From NCBI GenBank assembly GCA_965217265.1, contig CBDCHP010000002.1, positions 62,001 through 126,000 on the forward strand: DNA of 64,000 nt. Direction: 5' to 3'. Positions 42,507 to 50,861 of the stretch are shown piece after piece. Source of the DNA: JAGRGG01 sp965217265 (GTDB lineage: Bacteria > Pseudomonadota > Alphaproteobacteria > Geminicoccales > Geminicoccaceae). A program made the translations under genes and the position numbers. The notes below the pieces were generated by a model, which was given only the letters and a program-made list of their open reading frames with translations, had not been told where the DNA came from and did no database searches. Position 1 is the stretch's first letter, and every line of letters begins with the position of its first letter.

Positions 42507-42788
42507 TCAGACGGCGCGCCAGCCGAGCGCGTTGCCGGCGAGGTAGCCGGCAGACTGCCCGGTCCCCGCGATGGGGGTGCGGCCGTCGGCTGTGCTGGCG
42601 CGGTCGTAGGCGTAGACGTCGAACCGCCGGGTCTGGGCGGCGCGGCGGGCGACTTCGGGAACATCGCCGCGGCGAAGGCCGATGTCGGCCAGTTCGCGCC
42701 CGTCGAGCCGCAGGAGTTCGCGCACGGTGGCGCGCTCGCGGCGCCCGACGGCGAGCGCTTGTTTGAGGCGAAAGAGGAGCAGGTCCAT
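42507..42788 (-). CDS. DUF1127 protein B, copy 1
   Basis: A 93-residue protein starting MDLLLFRLKQALAVGRRERA, with the DUF1127-type ELLRLDGRELADIGLRRGDVPEVAR and an unusual glycine-rich C-terminus (GQSAGYLAGNALGWRAV). The last 17 codons are identical in DNA to the paralogue at 43310, proving recent duplication. Confidence 0.8.
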   Translation of the reverse strand: MDLLLFRLKQALAVGRRERATVRELLRLDGRELADIGLRRGDVPEVARRAAQTRRFDVYAYDRASTADGRTPIAGTGQSAGYLAGNALGWRAV

Positions 42789-43064
42789 GGCTCCGATCTC
42801 CGGATGACCGGCGCCTTTTGGGGGGCGTCCCCGCAGAGGTGCCGGAGGGTGGTCACACCCTCCCCGATCGGATGGGCCTCTCGCGAGCCCGTCGTGACCT
42901 AAGATGCGATAGGCGTGCAGTTCCCGCCAGACACTATTTTGCAACGCAGCATTGTCGGACGAGATGGGTGATGCTTGGGCAGGCACTGATGAATTTCTAA
43001 GCAGACGCATTCGCTGCGCCCGATCGAGGCGGGGGCGGCAGGCGGCGGTAAGGCCGAACGTCGG

Positions 43065-43265
43065 CTACGACGCGGCCGGACGTCCGACCCCCGTCGGGGT
43101 GAGGACGCGGCCGAGCCGGGCGACGTTGCGGCCGGCGGTGCGAAAGAAGCGGCCGAAGGCATCATAGCGCCTGCACTCGCCCTCCCTCACGCCCGCCCGC
43201 ACCCTGCGGGCGAAGTCTTCGTTCGAGATGTCGGGCCACGCAATCGCGCGGGTATGGGTGGTCAT
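43065..43265 (-). CDS. Small conserved partner of DUF1127 gene, copy 2
   Basis: A 66-residue paralogue of the 42230 gene (MTTHTRAIAWPDISNEDFARRVRAGV, then GRNVARLGRVLTPTG). It lies downstream of the second DUF1127 copy, so the gene pair was duplicated as a unit. Function unknown. Confidence 0.66.
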   Translation of the reverse strand: MTTHTRAIAWPDISNEDFARRVRAGVREGECRRYDAFGRFFRTAGRNVARLGRVLTPTGVGRPAAS

Positions 43266-43309
43266 GGTGCAGGTCCAGTGCGTGAAGTGATCGAGAAAGG
43301 CGCGGTGCC

Positions 43310-43582
43310 TCAGACGGCGCGCCAGCCGAGCGCGTTGCCGGCGAGGTAGCCGGCAGACTGCCCGGCGCTCGCGGACGGGCTGCCGTCAAAGGTGCCGACG
43401 CGGTCGTGGGCGTCGAACCGCCGGGACTGGGCGGCGCGGCGTGCCACGTCGGGGATGTCGCCGCGGCACAGGCCGATGTCGGCCAGTTCGCGATCGTCGA
43501 GCAGCATGAGTTCGCGCGCGGTGGCGCGCTCGCGGCGCCCGACGGCGAGCGCGTGCTTGAGGCGAAAGAGCAGCAGGTCCAT
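43310..43582 (-). CDS. DUF1127 protein B, copy 2
   Basis: A 90-residue protein beginning MDLLLFRLKHALAVGRRERA, differing from the 42507 copy at few positions and sharing the exact C-terminal coding DNA. The 393 bases upstream (43583-43975) carry no gene but repeat the promoter-like TTTTGCA(TT/AC)GCAGCATTGT also found upstream of copy 1 near 42943. Confidence 0.8.
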   Translation of the reverse strand: MDLLLFRLKHALAVGRRERATARELMLLDDRELADIGLCRGDIPDVARRAAQSRRFDAHDRVGTFDGSPSASAGQSAGYLAGNALGWRAV

Positions 43583-43975
43583 TGCGTCTCATCTTCGAAT
43601 GACCGGCGCCCTTGGGATCGGTTGTTCCCGCGGGGTGCCGGAGGGTGGTCGACGTTGGGGCGAACCTTCTGGGCAAGCCCGCACGACAGCAATGTACGAT
43701 AGCCGCGTAGTGCACGCCACGCGCGATTTTGCATTGCAGCATTGTTGCAGAAGATGGATGGAGATTAACCGATAATTAGGCGATTCTTGGGCGAGTGTGG
43801 TTGTTGCGGCGCAGTAAATTACCGATGCTTGGGGCGTATGTTTTGGATCTTTTTCTCACGCTATGCGCGAGGCGGCGCGCTGGTGAGGGATGGGGCGGGG
43901 GATCTGGTTCGAAGGATGCAGCTCCCTTCTTCGAACGCTGTCTAAACCCATCAACCGACGCGGTAAGATTTTCGT

Positions 43976-44152
43976 ATGAGCGAGACCAAGGCCCCGTCCG
44001 AAACGCCAGAAGAGCACCTGAAGCCCGGCTCGTCCGACGACCTGGACTACTTGATCCGGAAAGAGGCCAAGATCGAGCTTGCGCCGAAAAACCGTCCCGA
44101 AAAGCGCATTCCGCAAGAAGAGATTTGGAAAAAATTCGGCCTTGTACGTTAA
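43976..44152 (+). CDS. Putative antitoxin of a ParE-type pair
   Basis: A 58-residue charged protein (MSETKAPSETPEEH..., LIRKEAKIELAPKNRPEKRIPQEEIWKKFGLVR). Its stop overlaps the start of a RelE/ParE-like frame by 11 bases. The sequence matches no antitoxin family I can name with certainty, but size, charge, C-terminal toxin-wrapping type helix and coupling fit. Confidence 0.62.
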   Translation: MSETKAPSETPEEHLKPGSSDDLDYLIRKEAKIELAPKNRPEKRIPQEEIWKKFGLVR

Positions 44153-44420
44153 CTTCACGCCGGAGGCCGCGGCCGATCTCGATGCGATCCACGACTATAT
44201 CTCCCAACACGACGTTGCGGCGGCCGATCGTACCCTCGTTCGCATCCTGCAAGCCGTGGCGGTTCTTGAGAATTTTCCCTTGCTCGGGCGGATCGGTCGG
44301 GTAAACGAGACGCGCGAGTTTTCGATTGCCGGCCTGCCGTACTACGCGGTTCATCGCTTGGCGGACGAGATTTAGATCGACGTTATCGCCGTCATGCGCG
44401 GCCGCCGGAAATATCTGTAA
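44142..44420 (+). pseudogene. ParE/RelE-family toxin with in-frame amber codon
   Basis: From TTG 44142 the frame reads LYVNFTPEAAADLDAIHDYISQ..., FPLLGRIG, TREFSIAGLPYYAVHRLADEI, the RelE/ParE pattern, to TAG at 44373. Directly after the TAG the same frame continues IDVIAVMRGRRKYL and stops at 44418. That is the normal C-terminal strand and basic end of the family. One nonsense codon therefore removes about 15 residues that usually hold catalytic or binding residues. It may be inactive, or a tamed toxin. Confidence 0.75.
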
Positions 44421-44655
44421 GGATGTGGCCGGTCCCGTGGCTGTCGCCGAAGCGGACATTGGCGGTGCGCATCGACAGCCCGCTCAGGTAGAAGGGCACC
44501 GCCGTCACCTTGATCCGCAGCGGCGGCGGCGTGTCGGTGAAGTTCAGCTTGCACCCCTTGCAGCGGTGGCGCTGCTCGCCGCTCCCGCACCGCTTGCACC
44601 TCAGCCCCGTCGTCCCGCGCCGCCGGCCCTGCCAACGCCGACGGATGTAGCCGAT
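44393..44655 (-). pseudogene. Transposase fragment (IS1/InsA-like zinc ribbon)
   Basis: The minus-strand frame encodes LRCKRCGSGEQRHRCKGCKL, then NFTDTPP and FYLSGLSMRTANVRFGDSH. This is the zinc-ribbon plus helix-turn-helix start of IS1-like transposases, bounded by stops on both sides and lacking any DDE domain. It overlaps the broken ParE C-terminus. No terminal repeats were found. Confidence 0.6.
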
Positions 44656-44722
44656 CTACCCAGGCTCAAAACCCCGAAAACATTTTGGCGACGGCCTTCG
44701 TCAAACCAAAACCTGCACCGGC

Positions 44723-45142
44723 TCACCTCGCCAACCACCGCCGTGCGTCCCCCCACCCCAGCACCGCCAGCGTCCCCACCGAGGCGTAGAACAACAGCGC
44801 CGCCGGGCCGACCCAAGTCAGTTGCCAGATCAGCGTCGGCGCCGCGGCCGCACCCGCCGCCGCCAGCAGGTAGCCGAGCCCCGGCAAGGGCGCCACGGGC
44901 GCGCCCAGCCGCAGGCCGAGGAGTGCCAGTGCCACGAGCGCCGTGGCGCCCTTCACCGCCGCCATGAAGCGCAGCACGCGCGCGAGTTCGGGGTCGGCGG
45001 CGAGGGTCCGGGACGGATCGGCGAGCGCCCAGACCGTGACGACGGCGAGGACCACTACGGGCGGCAGCGCCGCCTGCCAGGACGTCGGCCGGCGCCCGAG
45101 TGCGGCGGGTTGCCGGTTCAACCAATCGAGACTGATCGCCAC
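44723..45142 (-). CDS. Hypothetical four-helix membrane protein
   Basis: A 139-residue protein with four hydrophobic helices (around 21-39, 55-72, 84-103 and 107-127). GTG 45142 follows AAAGGAGGA at ideal spacing, which decides the start. No family is recognised. The stop is next to the transposase fragment. Confidence 0.62.
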   Translation of the reverse strand: MAISLDWLNRQPAALGRRPTSWQAALPPVVVLAVVTVWALADPSRTLAADPELARVLRFMAAVKGATALVALALLGLRLGAPVAPLPGLGYLLAAAGAAAAPTLIWQLTWVGPAALLFYASVGTLAVLGWGDARRWLAR

Positions 45143-45280
45143 GCCGTCCTCCTTTGGTGGAGAGCCCGTCACGGAATGACAGGATCATTCAGCGACGGGG
45201 GACACGATATGAAATCAAACGATGGATTTAAACTGTCTTTCTTCACCTCCTGTTAAACTGTCTCATCTATCCTTACCCAC

Positions 45281-45309
45281 GGTCCATGCGACCCTGGGAC
45301 TCCGCCGCC
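45281..45309. repeat. 29-bp repeat, copy 1 (inverted copy at 60653)
   Basis: GGTCCATGCGACCCTGGGAC followed by TCCGCCGCC; its exact reverse complement is at 60653-60681. Both copies lie next to palindromic-element ends. The surrounding gap 45143-45372 has no gene. Confidence 0.8.
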
Positions 45310-45372
45310 GCGTCGAACGCGGCGCGGCCTCCTCTTCCACCCTTCAAGAATATGACAAGGATTAGGTTAAGG

Positions 45373-45513
45373 GAACGCTTGCGCGTGCGCCGGCGCGTGG
45401 CCTTTCTCTCTTCTTTTTTGCTTCTTGTTCTCAAACCGGCCCCAACGCCCAAGCCAGCCTCAACCAAAAAACAGAAAAAAGAAGGCCGCGCCCCGGCGCA
45501 CGCGCAAGCGTTC
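45373..45513. repeat. Palindromic intergenic element (full)
   Basis: A 141-base copy with ends GAACGCTTGCGCGTGCGC and GCGCACGCGCAAGCGTTC. The right terminus forms the stop codon of the MATE gene (TGAACGC). The centre is more diverged than in other copies. Confidence 0.82.
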
Positions 45514-46897
45514 AAACCCGCCGCACCCGCCAGAGCGCGTAGGCCCCAGCCAGCGCGTAGGACGCCCCCGCCGCGACGAAGATCCCGCTCAAGCCCATGA
45601 ACCGCGGCAGGACCAGCGCCAGCGGGACGTAGAGAAGCGCGAAGCGGACGAGGACGATCACCGTCGCCTCGATCGGCCGGCCGAGCGCGTTGAAGGCGCT
45701 GTTGGCGACGAAGATCGACCCGCCCAGGATCAAGGCCGGCGGCACGATCCACAAGTAATGCGTAGCGCTTCGCACCACCGCCGCGTCGTCGGTGAAGAGG
45801 TTGGCCAGAGGTGCGGCGGCGAACGCCAGGACGATCGCCGCGAGCAGCCCCCAGGCGGCGGACGCGACCAGGCCCTGCTTGAGCGCGTCGTGCACCCGCG
45901 CATCCTTCCCCGCCCCGGCGTTCTGGCCGACGAAGGGGGCGATCCCGGTCGAGAGCGCCATCAAGGGGATGGCGGCGAAGGACTCGATCCGGCTCGCGAC
46001 CCCGAACGCCGCCACCGCGTCGGCGCCGTAGGCCGCGATGAAGGCGGTGACGATCATGATCGCGATCGGGTTCAGCGCCTGCGCGAACGCGGCCGGGAGG
46101 CCGATCTGCAGGACCTCGGTGCAGCAGGTGAAGAAGCCGAACACCGAGCGGCGGTTGAGGACGAGCAGCTTTTCCCGGACGTGCAGGACGTAGAGCGCGA
46201 TCAACAGCGTCACCGCCCTGGAGGCCACGGTGGCGATCGCCGCCCCCTTGACGCCCCAGGCGGGCGCCCCGAACCAGCCGAAGATCAACACCGGCGAGAG
46301 CGCCATGTTGAGGACGGCAGCGGCGATCATGACGAGGCTCGGCGTCAGGCTGTCGCCCGTGGCGCGAATGGCGCTGTTGCCGACCATCGGCACGACCAGG
46401 AACAAGATGCCCCAGTACCAGACCGTCATGTAGTCGCGGATATATGGCATCACCCCCGGCCCGGCGCCGAGTGCCGTGAACAGGGGCTCGATGGTCAAGA
46501 CGCCGACGATCGAGCCTAGAGCGACGACGAGGACGGCCAGCACCAGCGCGTTGGTGGTGAGCATCCGCACGCGCTCGCGGTCGCCCGTGCCGATCGCCCG
46601 CGCGATCACCGAACCGGCACCCGTGCCGAGCCCCATCGCGACGGCGCCGTAGGTGAAGATGACCGGGAAGGTGAAGCCCAGCGCCGCCAACTGCTCCGTG
46701 CCGAGCCGCCCGACCCAAAAGGCGTCGGCGAGCTGGAACGCCTGCACCGCAACGATGCCCCAGACCATCGGCATGGCCAGCCGGACGAGCTGCGAGCGCA
46801 CCGTCCCTCGCGTCAGGTCGCCCCGACGGGCGGGCACGTGCGCCTCCTCATGCGTATCTGGCGCCTCTATGTGACCAACCCCGGCCGCCTCGGCCAT
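45512..46897 (-). CDS. MATE-family multidrug/toxin efflux protein
   Basis: A 461-residue inner-membrane antiporter with twelve helices in two homologous halves (TRGTVRSQLVRLAMPMVWGIVAVQ ... and RRSVFGFFTCCTEVLQIGLPAAFAQ, each shortened here). It has the NorM/DinF pattern AFWVGRLGTEQLAALGFTFP. It exports cationic compounds using Na+ or H+. ATG 46897 is preceded by GGAGGGGGAGCGG, which decides it over the upstream 46933 start. Confidence 0.9.
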   Translation of the reverse strand: MAEAAGVGHIEAPDTHEEAHVPARRGDLTRGTVRSQLVRLAMPMVWGIVAVQAFQLADAFWVGRLGTEQLAALGFTFPVIFTYGAVAMGLGTGAGSVIARAIGTGDRERVRMLTTNALVLAVLVVALGSIVGVLTIEPLFTALGAGPGVMPYIRDYMTVWYWGILFLVVPMVGNSAIRATGDSLTPSLVMIAAAVLNMALSPVLIFGWFGAPAWGVKGAAIATVASRAVTLLIALYVLHVREKLLVLNRRSVFGFFTCCTEVLQIGLPAAFAQALNPIAIMIVTAFIAAYGADAVAAFGVASRIESFAAIPLMALSTGIAPFVGQNAGAGKDARVHDALKQGLVASAAWGLLAAIVLAFAAAPLANLFTDDAAVVRSATHYLWIVPPALILGGSIFVANSAFNALGRPIEATVIVLVRFALLYVPLALVLPRFMGLSGIFVAAGASYALAGAYALWRVRRV

Positions 46898-46979
46898 CCG
46901 CTCCCCCTCCTGCTCGCCGCCGACAACTTGCACGGCCGGCCGGGATTCTCCAGGGGCGATGAGGGAATTTAGGCGGCTT

Positions 46980-47112
46980 GAACGCTTCGCGTGCGCCGCC
47001 GCGCGGGCTTTTTGTCCGAGATTGGCCCTCGGCGTTGCGGCCAGTTTCCTGCGTTAACACTGGCAAAAAGAAAGAAGAGAAAGCCCGCGCGGCGAGCGCA
47101 CGCGAAGCGTTC
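46980..47112. repeat. Palindromic intergenic element (full, short form)
   Basis: A 133-base copy that lacks part of the left pyrimidine arm: GGGCTTTTTG joins TCCGAGATTGGCCCTCGG directly. It ends GCGCACGCGAAGCGTTC. It lies between divergent genes, so here it cannot be a terminator for either neighbour. Confidence 0.82.
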
Positions 47113-47191
47113 ATCCCTACCGTCGGCGTGCCGAGGAACCGCGGCCGTGGGTGCGGCTTCTATTCGAAGTCGCGATAGGAAAGAGACCCGA

Positions 47192-48508
47192 ATGTCATTC
47201 AACTACGCCCGCGGCGGGCGAGCGCCGGCGGGGCCGCGCGCCGCCTTGCTCAGCGGCCTCGTCCTGCTCGGCCTCGCGGTCCCGCTCGCGGCCAAGGCGG
47301 CGGACCTCGTCGCCGCCGCCGCCGAGGACGGGCGCTTTGCGACGTTCGTGCGAGCGCTGAAGGCGGGCGACGCCGCGGACGTTCTCAGCGACGAGGCGGG
47401 GCCGTTCACCGTGCTGGCACCGACCGACAAGGCGTTCGAGAAGCTGCCCGAAGCCCTCCTCGACAACCTGATGCTCCCGGCGAACGAGGCCGCGCTCGAA
47501 CGGGTGCTGGGATTGCACATCGTTCGGGGCACCGCCTACGCGGCGAACAATCTGCCGGTCAACCTGCAAACGATCGGCGGCGAGCGCCTCGCCGTGACCT
47601 TCACCGACGGCGCCCTCACCGTGCGCCAAGCAGCACCCGAGGACGCGGGCGAGCCGTCGCCGACGATCGAGAGCCGAGAAGGGGCCGAGGCCCGCATCGC
47701 CTTCGGCGACGTCGAGGCCGACAACGGCGTCATCCACGGGCTCGACACGGTGCTGCTGCCCGCCGACCTCGGCCGGCTCGAAACGGCCGGCGAGGCGGCA
47801 AGGGCCGCAAAGGCAGAGAACGGGGGCGCGCGTGCCGCCGAAAACGAGGGGTCAAGCCCCGCCGCCGCAGAGGCGGAGCCTCCCCCGCCCGAGCCGGCCG
47901 CAAACGGCGCCGACGTCACCGTGACGACCTACCCGCCCGAGGGCGGGGGCGAGAGCGCGGCGCCGGAGCCCTCGCTCACGCCCCTGCCCGACGCGAACGT
48001 GACGGTGACGACCGTGCCGTCCGGTGCGACGCCGTCGCCGGACGACGCCGGGTCCGGCGATCGGACCGGAACGACGACCTCCGAGGACAATCGAGCGCCG
48101 CCGTCAGAACCCGCCGAGGCTACCGGCACGTCCCCGCCCGAGGAGGACGTGACGGTGGCAACCGTGCCGCCCGCCGCCGGAGAAGGCGCCGCGAACGAAG
48201 CCGCCGAGAATCCTGCCGCCGGTGCGAAGAACCCTGCCGCGGGAGCGGCGGTTGACCTGACAAGCCCGCTCGTGCCGGTGAGCGAGCTGATCGGCCGCAC
48301 CGTGCGCGGCGAGGACGGCGAGGAGATCGGCGAGGTCGAGGACGTGCTGGTCTCGTTGCAGACGGCCCGGGTCGAGCGCTTCGTCTTGGGAATCGACGAC
48401 GGCTTCTTCGGCCTGAAGAAGCGGCCCGTGAACGTCGACGTCGGCGAGGTCAGCGTCGACCCGGTCGACGGCGCGGTGGTCGTCGACCCGGCCGTCGTCG
48501 CAAAGTAG
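47192..48508 (+). CDS. Fasciclin-domain protein with C-terminal PRC-barrel
   Basis: A 438-residue secreted protein with a signal peptide (about 1-36), then a fasciclin domain (about 37-190: FATFVRALKAGDAADVL, GPFTVLAPTDKAFEKLP, GVIHGLDTVLLP). A 150-residue acidic, Pro/Thr/Ala-rich linker follows, with repeated VTVTTVPSGATP-like units. The PRC-barrel (about 365-435) contains VPVSELIGRTVRGEDGEEIGEVEDVL. Fasciclin mediates surface adhesion. The fusion with PRC is uncommon. ATG 47192 after GGAAAGAG. Confidence 0.83.
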   Translation: MSFNYARGGRAPAGPRAALLSGLVLLGLAVPLAAKAADLVAAAAEDGRFATFVRALKAGDAADVLSDEAGPFTVLAPTDKAFEKLPEALLDNLMLPANEAALERVLGLHIVRGTAYAANNLPVNLQTIGGERLAVTFTDGALTVRQAAPEDAGEPSPTIESREGAEARIAFGDVEADNGVIHGLDTVLLPADLGRLETAGEAARAAKAENGGARAAENEGSSPAAAEAEPPPPEPAANGADVTVTTYPPEGGGESAAPEPSLTPLPDANVTVTTVPSGATPSPDDAGSGDRTGTTTSEDNRAPPSEPAEATGTSPPEEDVTVATVPPAAGEGAANEAAENPAAGAKNPAAGAAVDLTSPLVPVSELIGRTVRGEDGEEIGEVEDVLVSLQTARVERFVLGIDDGFFGLKKRPVNVDVGEVSVDPVDGAVVVDPAVVAK

Positions 48509-48511
48509 CCC

Positions 48512-49270
48512 TTACTCCAACACCTCGCGCACCTTCGCCGTCACCGCCCCGCCGAGCTTCTTCTGCGCCTCGGGCGTCATGTGGACCCCGTCGACGCCGT
48601 CCAGGACCGGCACGGCCTCGGAGGCGTCGAGGAAGGCGATGTCGGCCGCACCGGCGAGATTGCCCATCACCTCGCCCAACCGCCCCGAGATTTCAACGCT
48701 CTGCGGGCTGAAGACGTCGAAGACCTTCTGCTCGCCGAGCGGCGGCGGGGCGACGAGCAGCACTTCGGGGGCCGGGTAGTCGGTGCCGATCCCGCCGTCG
48801 ATCGTCTGCACGAGGCTGACGAGATCCATCGCGCCCAAACCGATCTCCAAGGGCGTGCGGTCGAAGTAGGACTTGGTGTCGTTGGTGCCGAGCATGACGA
48901 CGACGAGGTCGAGCGGCAGGTGCGAGGCGAGCGCTGCGGGCAGGTAGGCGGCGCCGTTGAGCCCGGCCCCGCCGAGCTCGCCGTTCCGCCCGCTGCCCGG
49001 CGGGTCGTCGACGTTGGTCGTCCGCCCGCTCAACGCCTCCTCGACCACGACGTAGCCCTCGCCCAGGCTCGATTGCATCAGCGTCGGCCAGCGCTCGTCC
49101 GGCCCGTAGCGCGTCGTCGGCGTCCCGGCCTCGATCGGCATCCAGCCCCACGAGTTGCTGTCGCCGAACACCATGACCCGCTTCGGCGCGCCCTCCTGCT
49201 CCTGCGCCGCCGCCCCTCCCGCGACGAGGCAGAGGACGACGACGGCGAGCGGTTTGCGAACGTCGGGCAT
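48512..49270 (-). CDS. SGNH/GDSL-family hydrolase
   Basis: A 252-residue secreted esterase-like protein with a signal peptide (about 1-22, ending GGAAAQ). Block I is VMVFGDSNSWGW with the nucleophile Ser, block III is VVVMLGTNDTK, and block V is DGVHMTPEA with the catalytic Asp/His. ATG 49270 has GGGAGG upstream. It is convergent with the fasciclin gene, separated by three bases. Confidence 0.87.
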   Translation of the reverse strand: MPDVRKPLAVVVLCLVAGGAAAQEQEGAPKRVMVFGDSNSWGWMPIEAGTPTTRYGPDERWPTLMQSSLGEGYVVVEEALSGRTTNVDDPPGSGRNGELGGAGLNGAAYLPAALASHLPLDLVVVMLGTNDTKSYFDRTPLEIGLGAMDLVSLVQTIDGGIGTDYPAPEVLLVAPPPLGEQKVFDVFSPQSVEISGRLGEVMGNLAGAADIAFLDASEAVPVLDGVDGVHMTPEAQKKLGGAVTAKVREVLE

Positions 49271-49405
49271 GGGTGCCTCCCTTAGTTGTTCTGCCGGCCG
49301 AGGCTGCACGCTTTAGCGGGGCGACACAACCCGAACGACGGCGCCTTGATAGCCTAAACTAGCTAGCCTACAATCTAGATAGTTGGTACTACTCAGAACA
49401 AAGCA

Positions 49406-49675
49406 ATGACGATGGCTGACTGGACTCTGCAAGACGCCAAGAACAGGTTCAGCGCCGTGGTCGAGGCCGCGCGCCGCGGGGCGCCGCAAAGCGTTACCCG
49501 CCGCGGCCGGCCCGCCGTCGTGGTGCTCGCCGCCGAGGAGTACGAGCGCCTGCGGCGGCTAGACCAAACTCAGGCGCCGAGCTTCGTCGATCATCTGCTG
49601 GCCGTGCCGCGCGAGCCTTCGCCCGACGAGAACGAGGCGCGCGCCGACCTTCGCCCCCGCGACGTGACCTTCTGA
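49406..49675 (+). CDS. vapB: Phd/YefM-family antitoxin
   Basis: An 89-residue antitoxin with the Phd N-terminal DNA-binding fold (WTLQDAKNRFSAVVEAARRG, QSVTRRGRPAVVVLAAEEYERL). A disordered C-terminal tail would wrap the toxin. The stop overlaps the toxin start (TGATG). The AT-rich leader 49340-49400 contains imperfect palindromes (ACTAGCTAG, ATCTAGAT) that may be the autoregulatory operator. Confidence 0.88.
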   Translation: MTMADWTLQDAKNRFSAVVEAARRGAPQSVTRRGRPAVVVLAAEEYERLRRLDQTQAPSFVDHLLAVPREPSPDENEARADLRPRDVTF

Positions 49676-50091
49676 TGTACCTGCTCGACACGGACGTGCT
49701 CTCCGCGCTGGGCAAGCGCACGCGCGACCCAAGGCTCGCGCGCTGGATCGAGGGCCGGGCCTCCGACGATCTGTTCCTGAGCGTCGTCACCATCGGCGAG
49801 ATCGAGCGCGGCATCGCCAAGCAGGATCGCGTCGATCCCGCCTTCGCGGTCGACCTGGCGGCGTGGCTGGAGCGGACGACCGCCTTCTACGCTGAGCGCA
49901 TCCTGCCGGTGACGGCGGCGATAGCAAGGCGCTGGGGGCGCCTCACCTTCGATCTCGGCCGCGGCGATGCCGACGTCTTGATCGCCGCCACCGCGCTCGA
50001 CCACGGCCTCAAGGTCGTGACCCGCAACGTCCGTCACTTCGCTCCGACGGGCGTCGAGACCGTCGATCCGTCGGTCGCCGCAAAACAATGA
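49675..50091 (+). CDS. vapC: PIN-domain toxin (VapC/FitB-like)
   Basis: A 138-residue ribonuclease toxin with the acidic residues of the PIN active site: Asp 6 in YLLDTDVLSAL, Glu in VTIGEIERGI and Asp in GDADVLIAATALDHGL. It looks intact, unlike the toxins at 44 and 61.6 kb. Downstream it abuts a broken PepSY gene. Confidence 0.88.
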   Translation: MYLLDTDVLSALGKRTRDPRLARWIEGRASDDLFLSVVTIGEIERGIAKQDRVDPAFAVDLAAWLERTTAFYAERILPVTAAIARRWGRLTFDLGRGDADVLIAATALDHGLKVVTRNVRHFAPTGVETVDPSVAAKQ

Positions 50092-50103
50092 AAAACGGTT
50101 CCC

Positions 50104-50861
50104 GTCGCGTCGCCTTGGTCCGGCGTGTGGGGAAAGCAGTTCTACGACCTGTCCTACGCCGCCGGCATCGGCATGCCGGACGGCTACTGGTTCGAGTACC
50201 CGACCTCGACCGTGCCGACCGGCGAGGCGCTCGATCGGTCGCCGTGGATCTTGGAGAACCAGCCCATACCGGTTTCAAGGGCATCCGCGGGCGTTCCCGC
50301 CGCACTCGACGACGTGGTGCGAAACGTCGAACGTATCGGCATTCATCCCGGCTACGGCTTGGACGTGCCGGAAGGTGTTTTCACGGCCTCGGTCTATCCC
50401 GACGACGTCACAGAAGAACGGGTCGTCCATCTCGACCAGTACACCGGCGGGGTGCTCGTCGACATGGGGCTCGCCGACCTCGGGGTCCTCGGCTGGGCCG
50501 CTTGGAGAACGAATGGGGCATCGGCATCCACATGGGACAGGCGTTCGGGATCGCGAACCAGATCGTGCTTCTGCTCGCCTACGTCGCGATCGTGCTGATG
50601 GCGGTCTCGGCCGCCGTGACGTGGTGGAAGCGCCGGCCCGCCGGGTCGCTCGGTGCGCCGATTGTGCCGTCCGACTGGCGCGTCCCGAGGGCGATCCTCG
50701 CCATCGCCGTCCTCGCCGGCATCTTCTTCCCGCTGGTCGGTCTCTCGCTTCTCGTCGTGGCCGCGATCGAGTTCGGCGTCTACGCCACGGCACGCGGCTT
50801 CGATCGCGAACACGATCGACGCACAACCCTTCTCAGCAACCTGGTCGGGTTTGGAACCTAG
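50104..50861 (+). pseudogene. PepSY-associated membrane protein, truncated and frameshifted
   Basis: The first part (50104-about 50500) reads WGKQFYDLSYAAGIGMPDGY, ... VYPDDVTEERVVHLDQYTGGVLVDMGLADLGVLGWAA. Family continuation WGIGIHMGQAFGIANQIVLLL and two helices then appear in a different frame from about 50515 to the stop. The N-terminal half of the family is missing, cut at the vapC end. This is a relic of a PepSY/iron-reductase type protein. It converges with and overlaps the MOSC gene stop. Confidence 0.85.

Larger units (their letters stand above)
42230..43800. repeat. Tandem duplication of a two-gene DUF1127 unit
   Basis: Two units of about 800 bases in direct order: 42230-42990 and 43065-43760. 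They share 56 identical bases at the ends of the DUF1127 genes (from 42508 and 43313), similar upstream leaders (ATGACCGGCGCC..., GGTGCCGGAGGGTGGT) and the promoter-like TTTTGCA-N-GCAGCATTGT. Confidence 0.82.

Noticed and set aside
43074..43089. GGCCGGACGTCCGACC as a seventh parS site
   Set aside because: Only the core CGGACGTCCG is shared; three of the outer positions differ and it lies in a GC-rich coding sequence where such a core can arise by chance.
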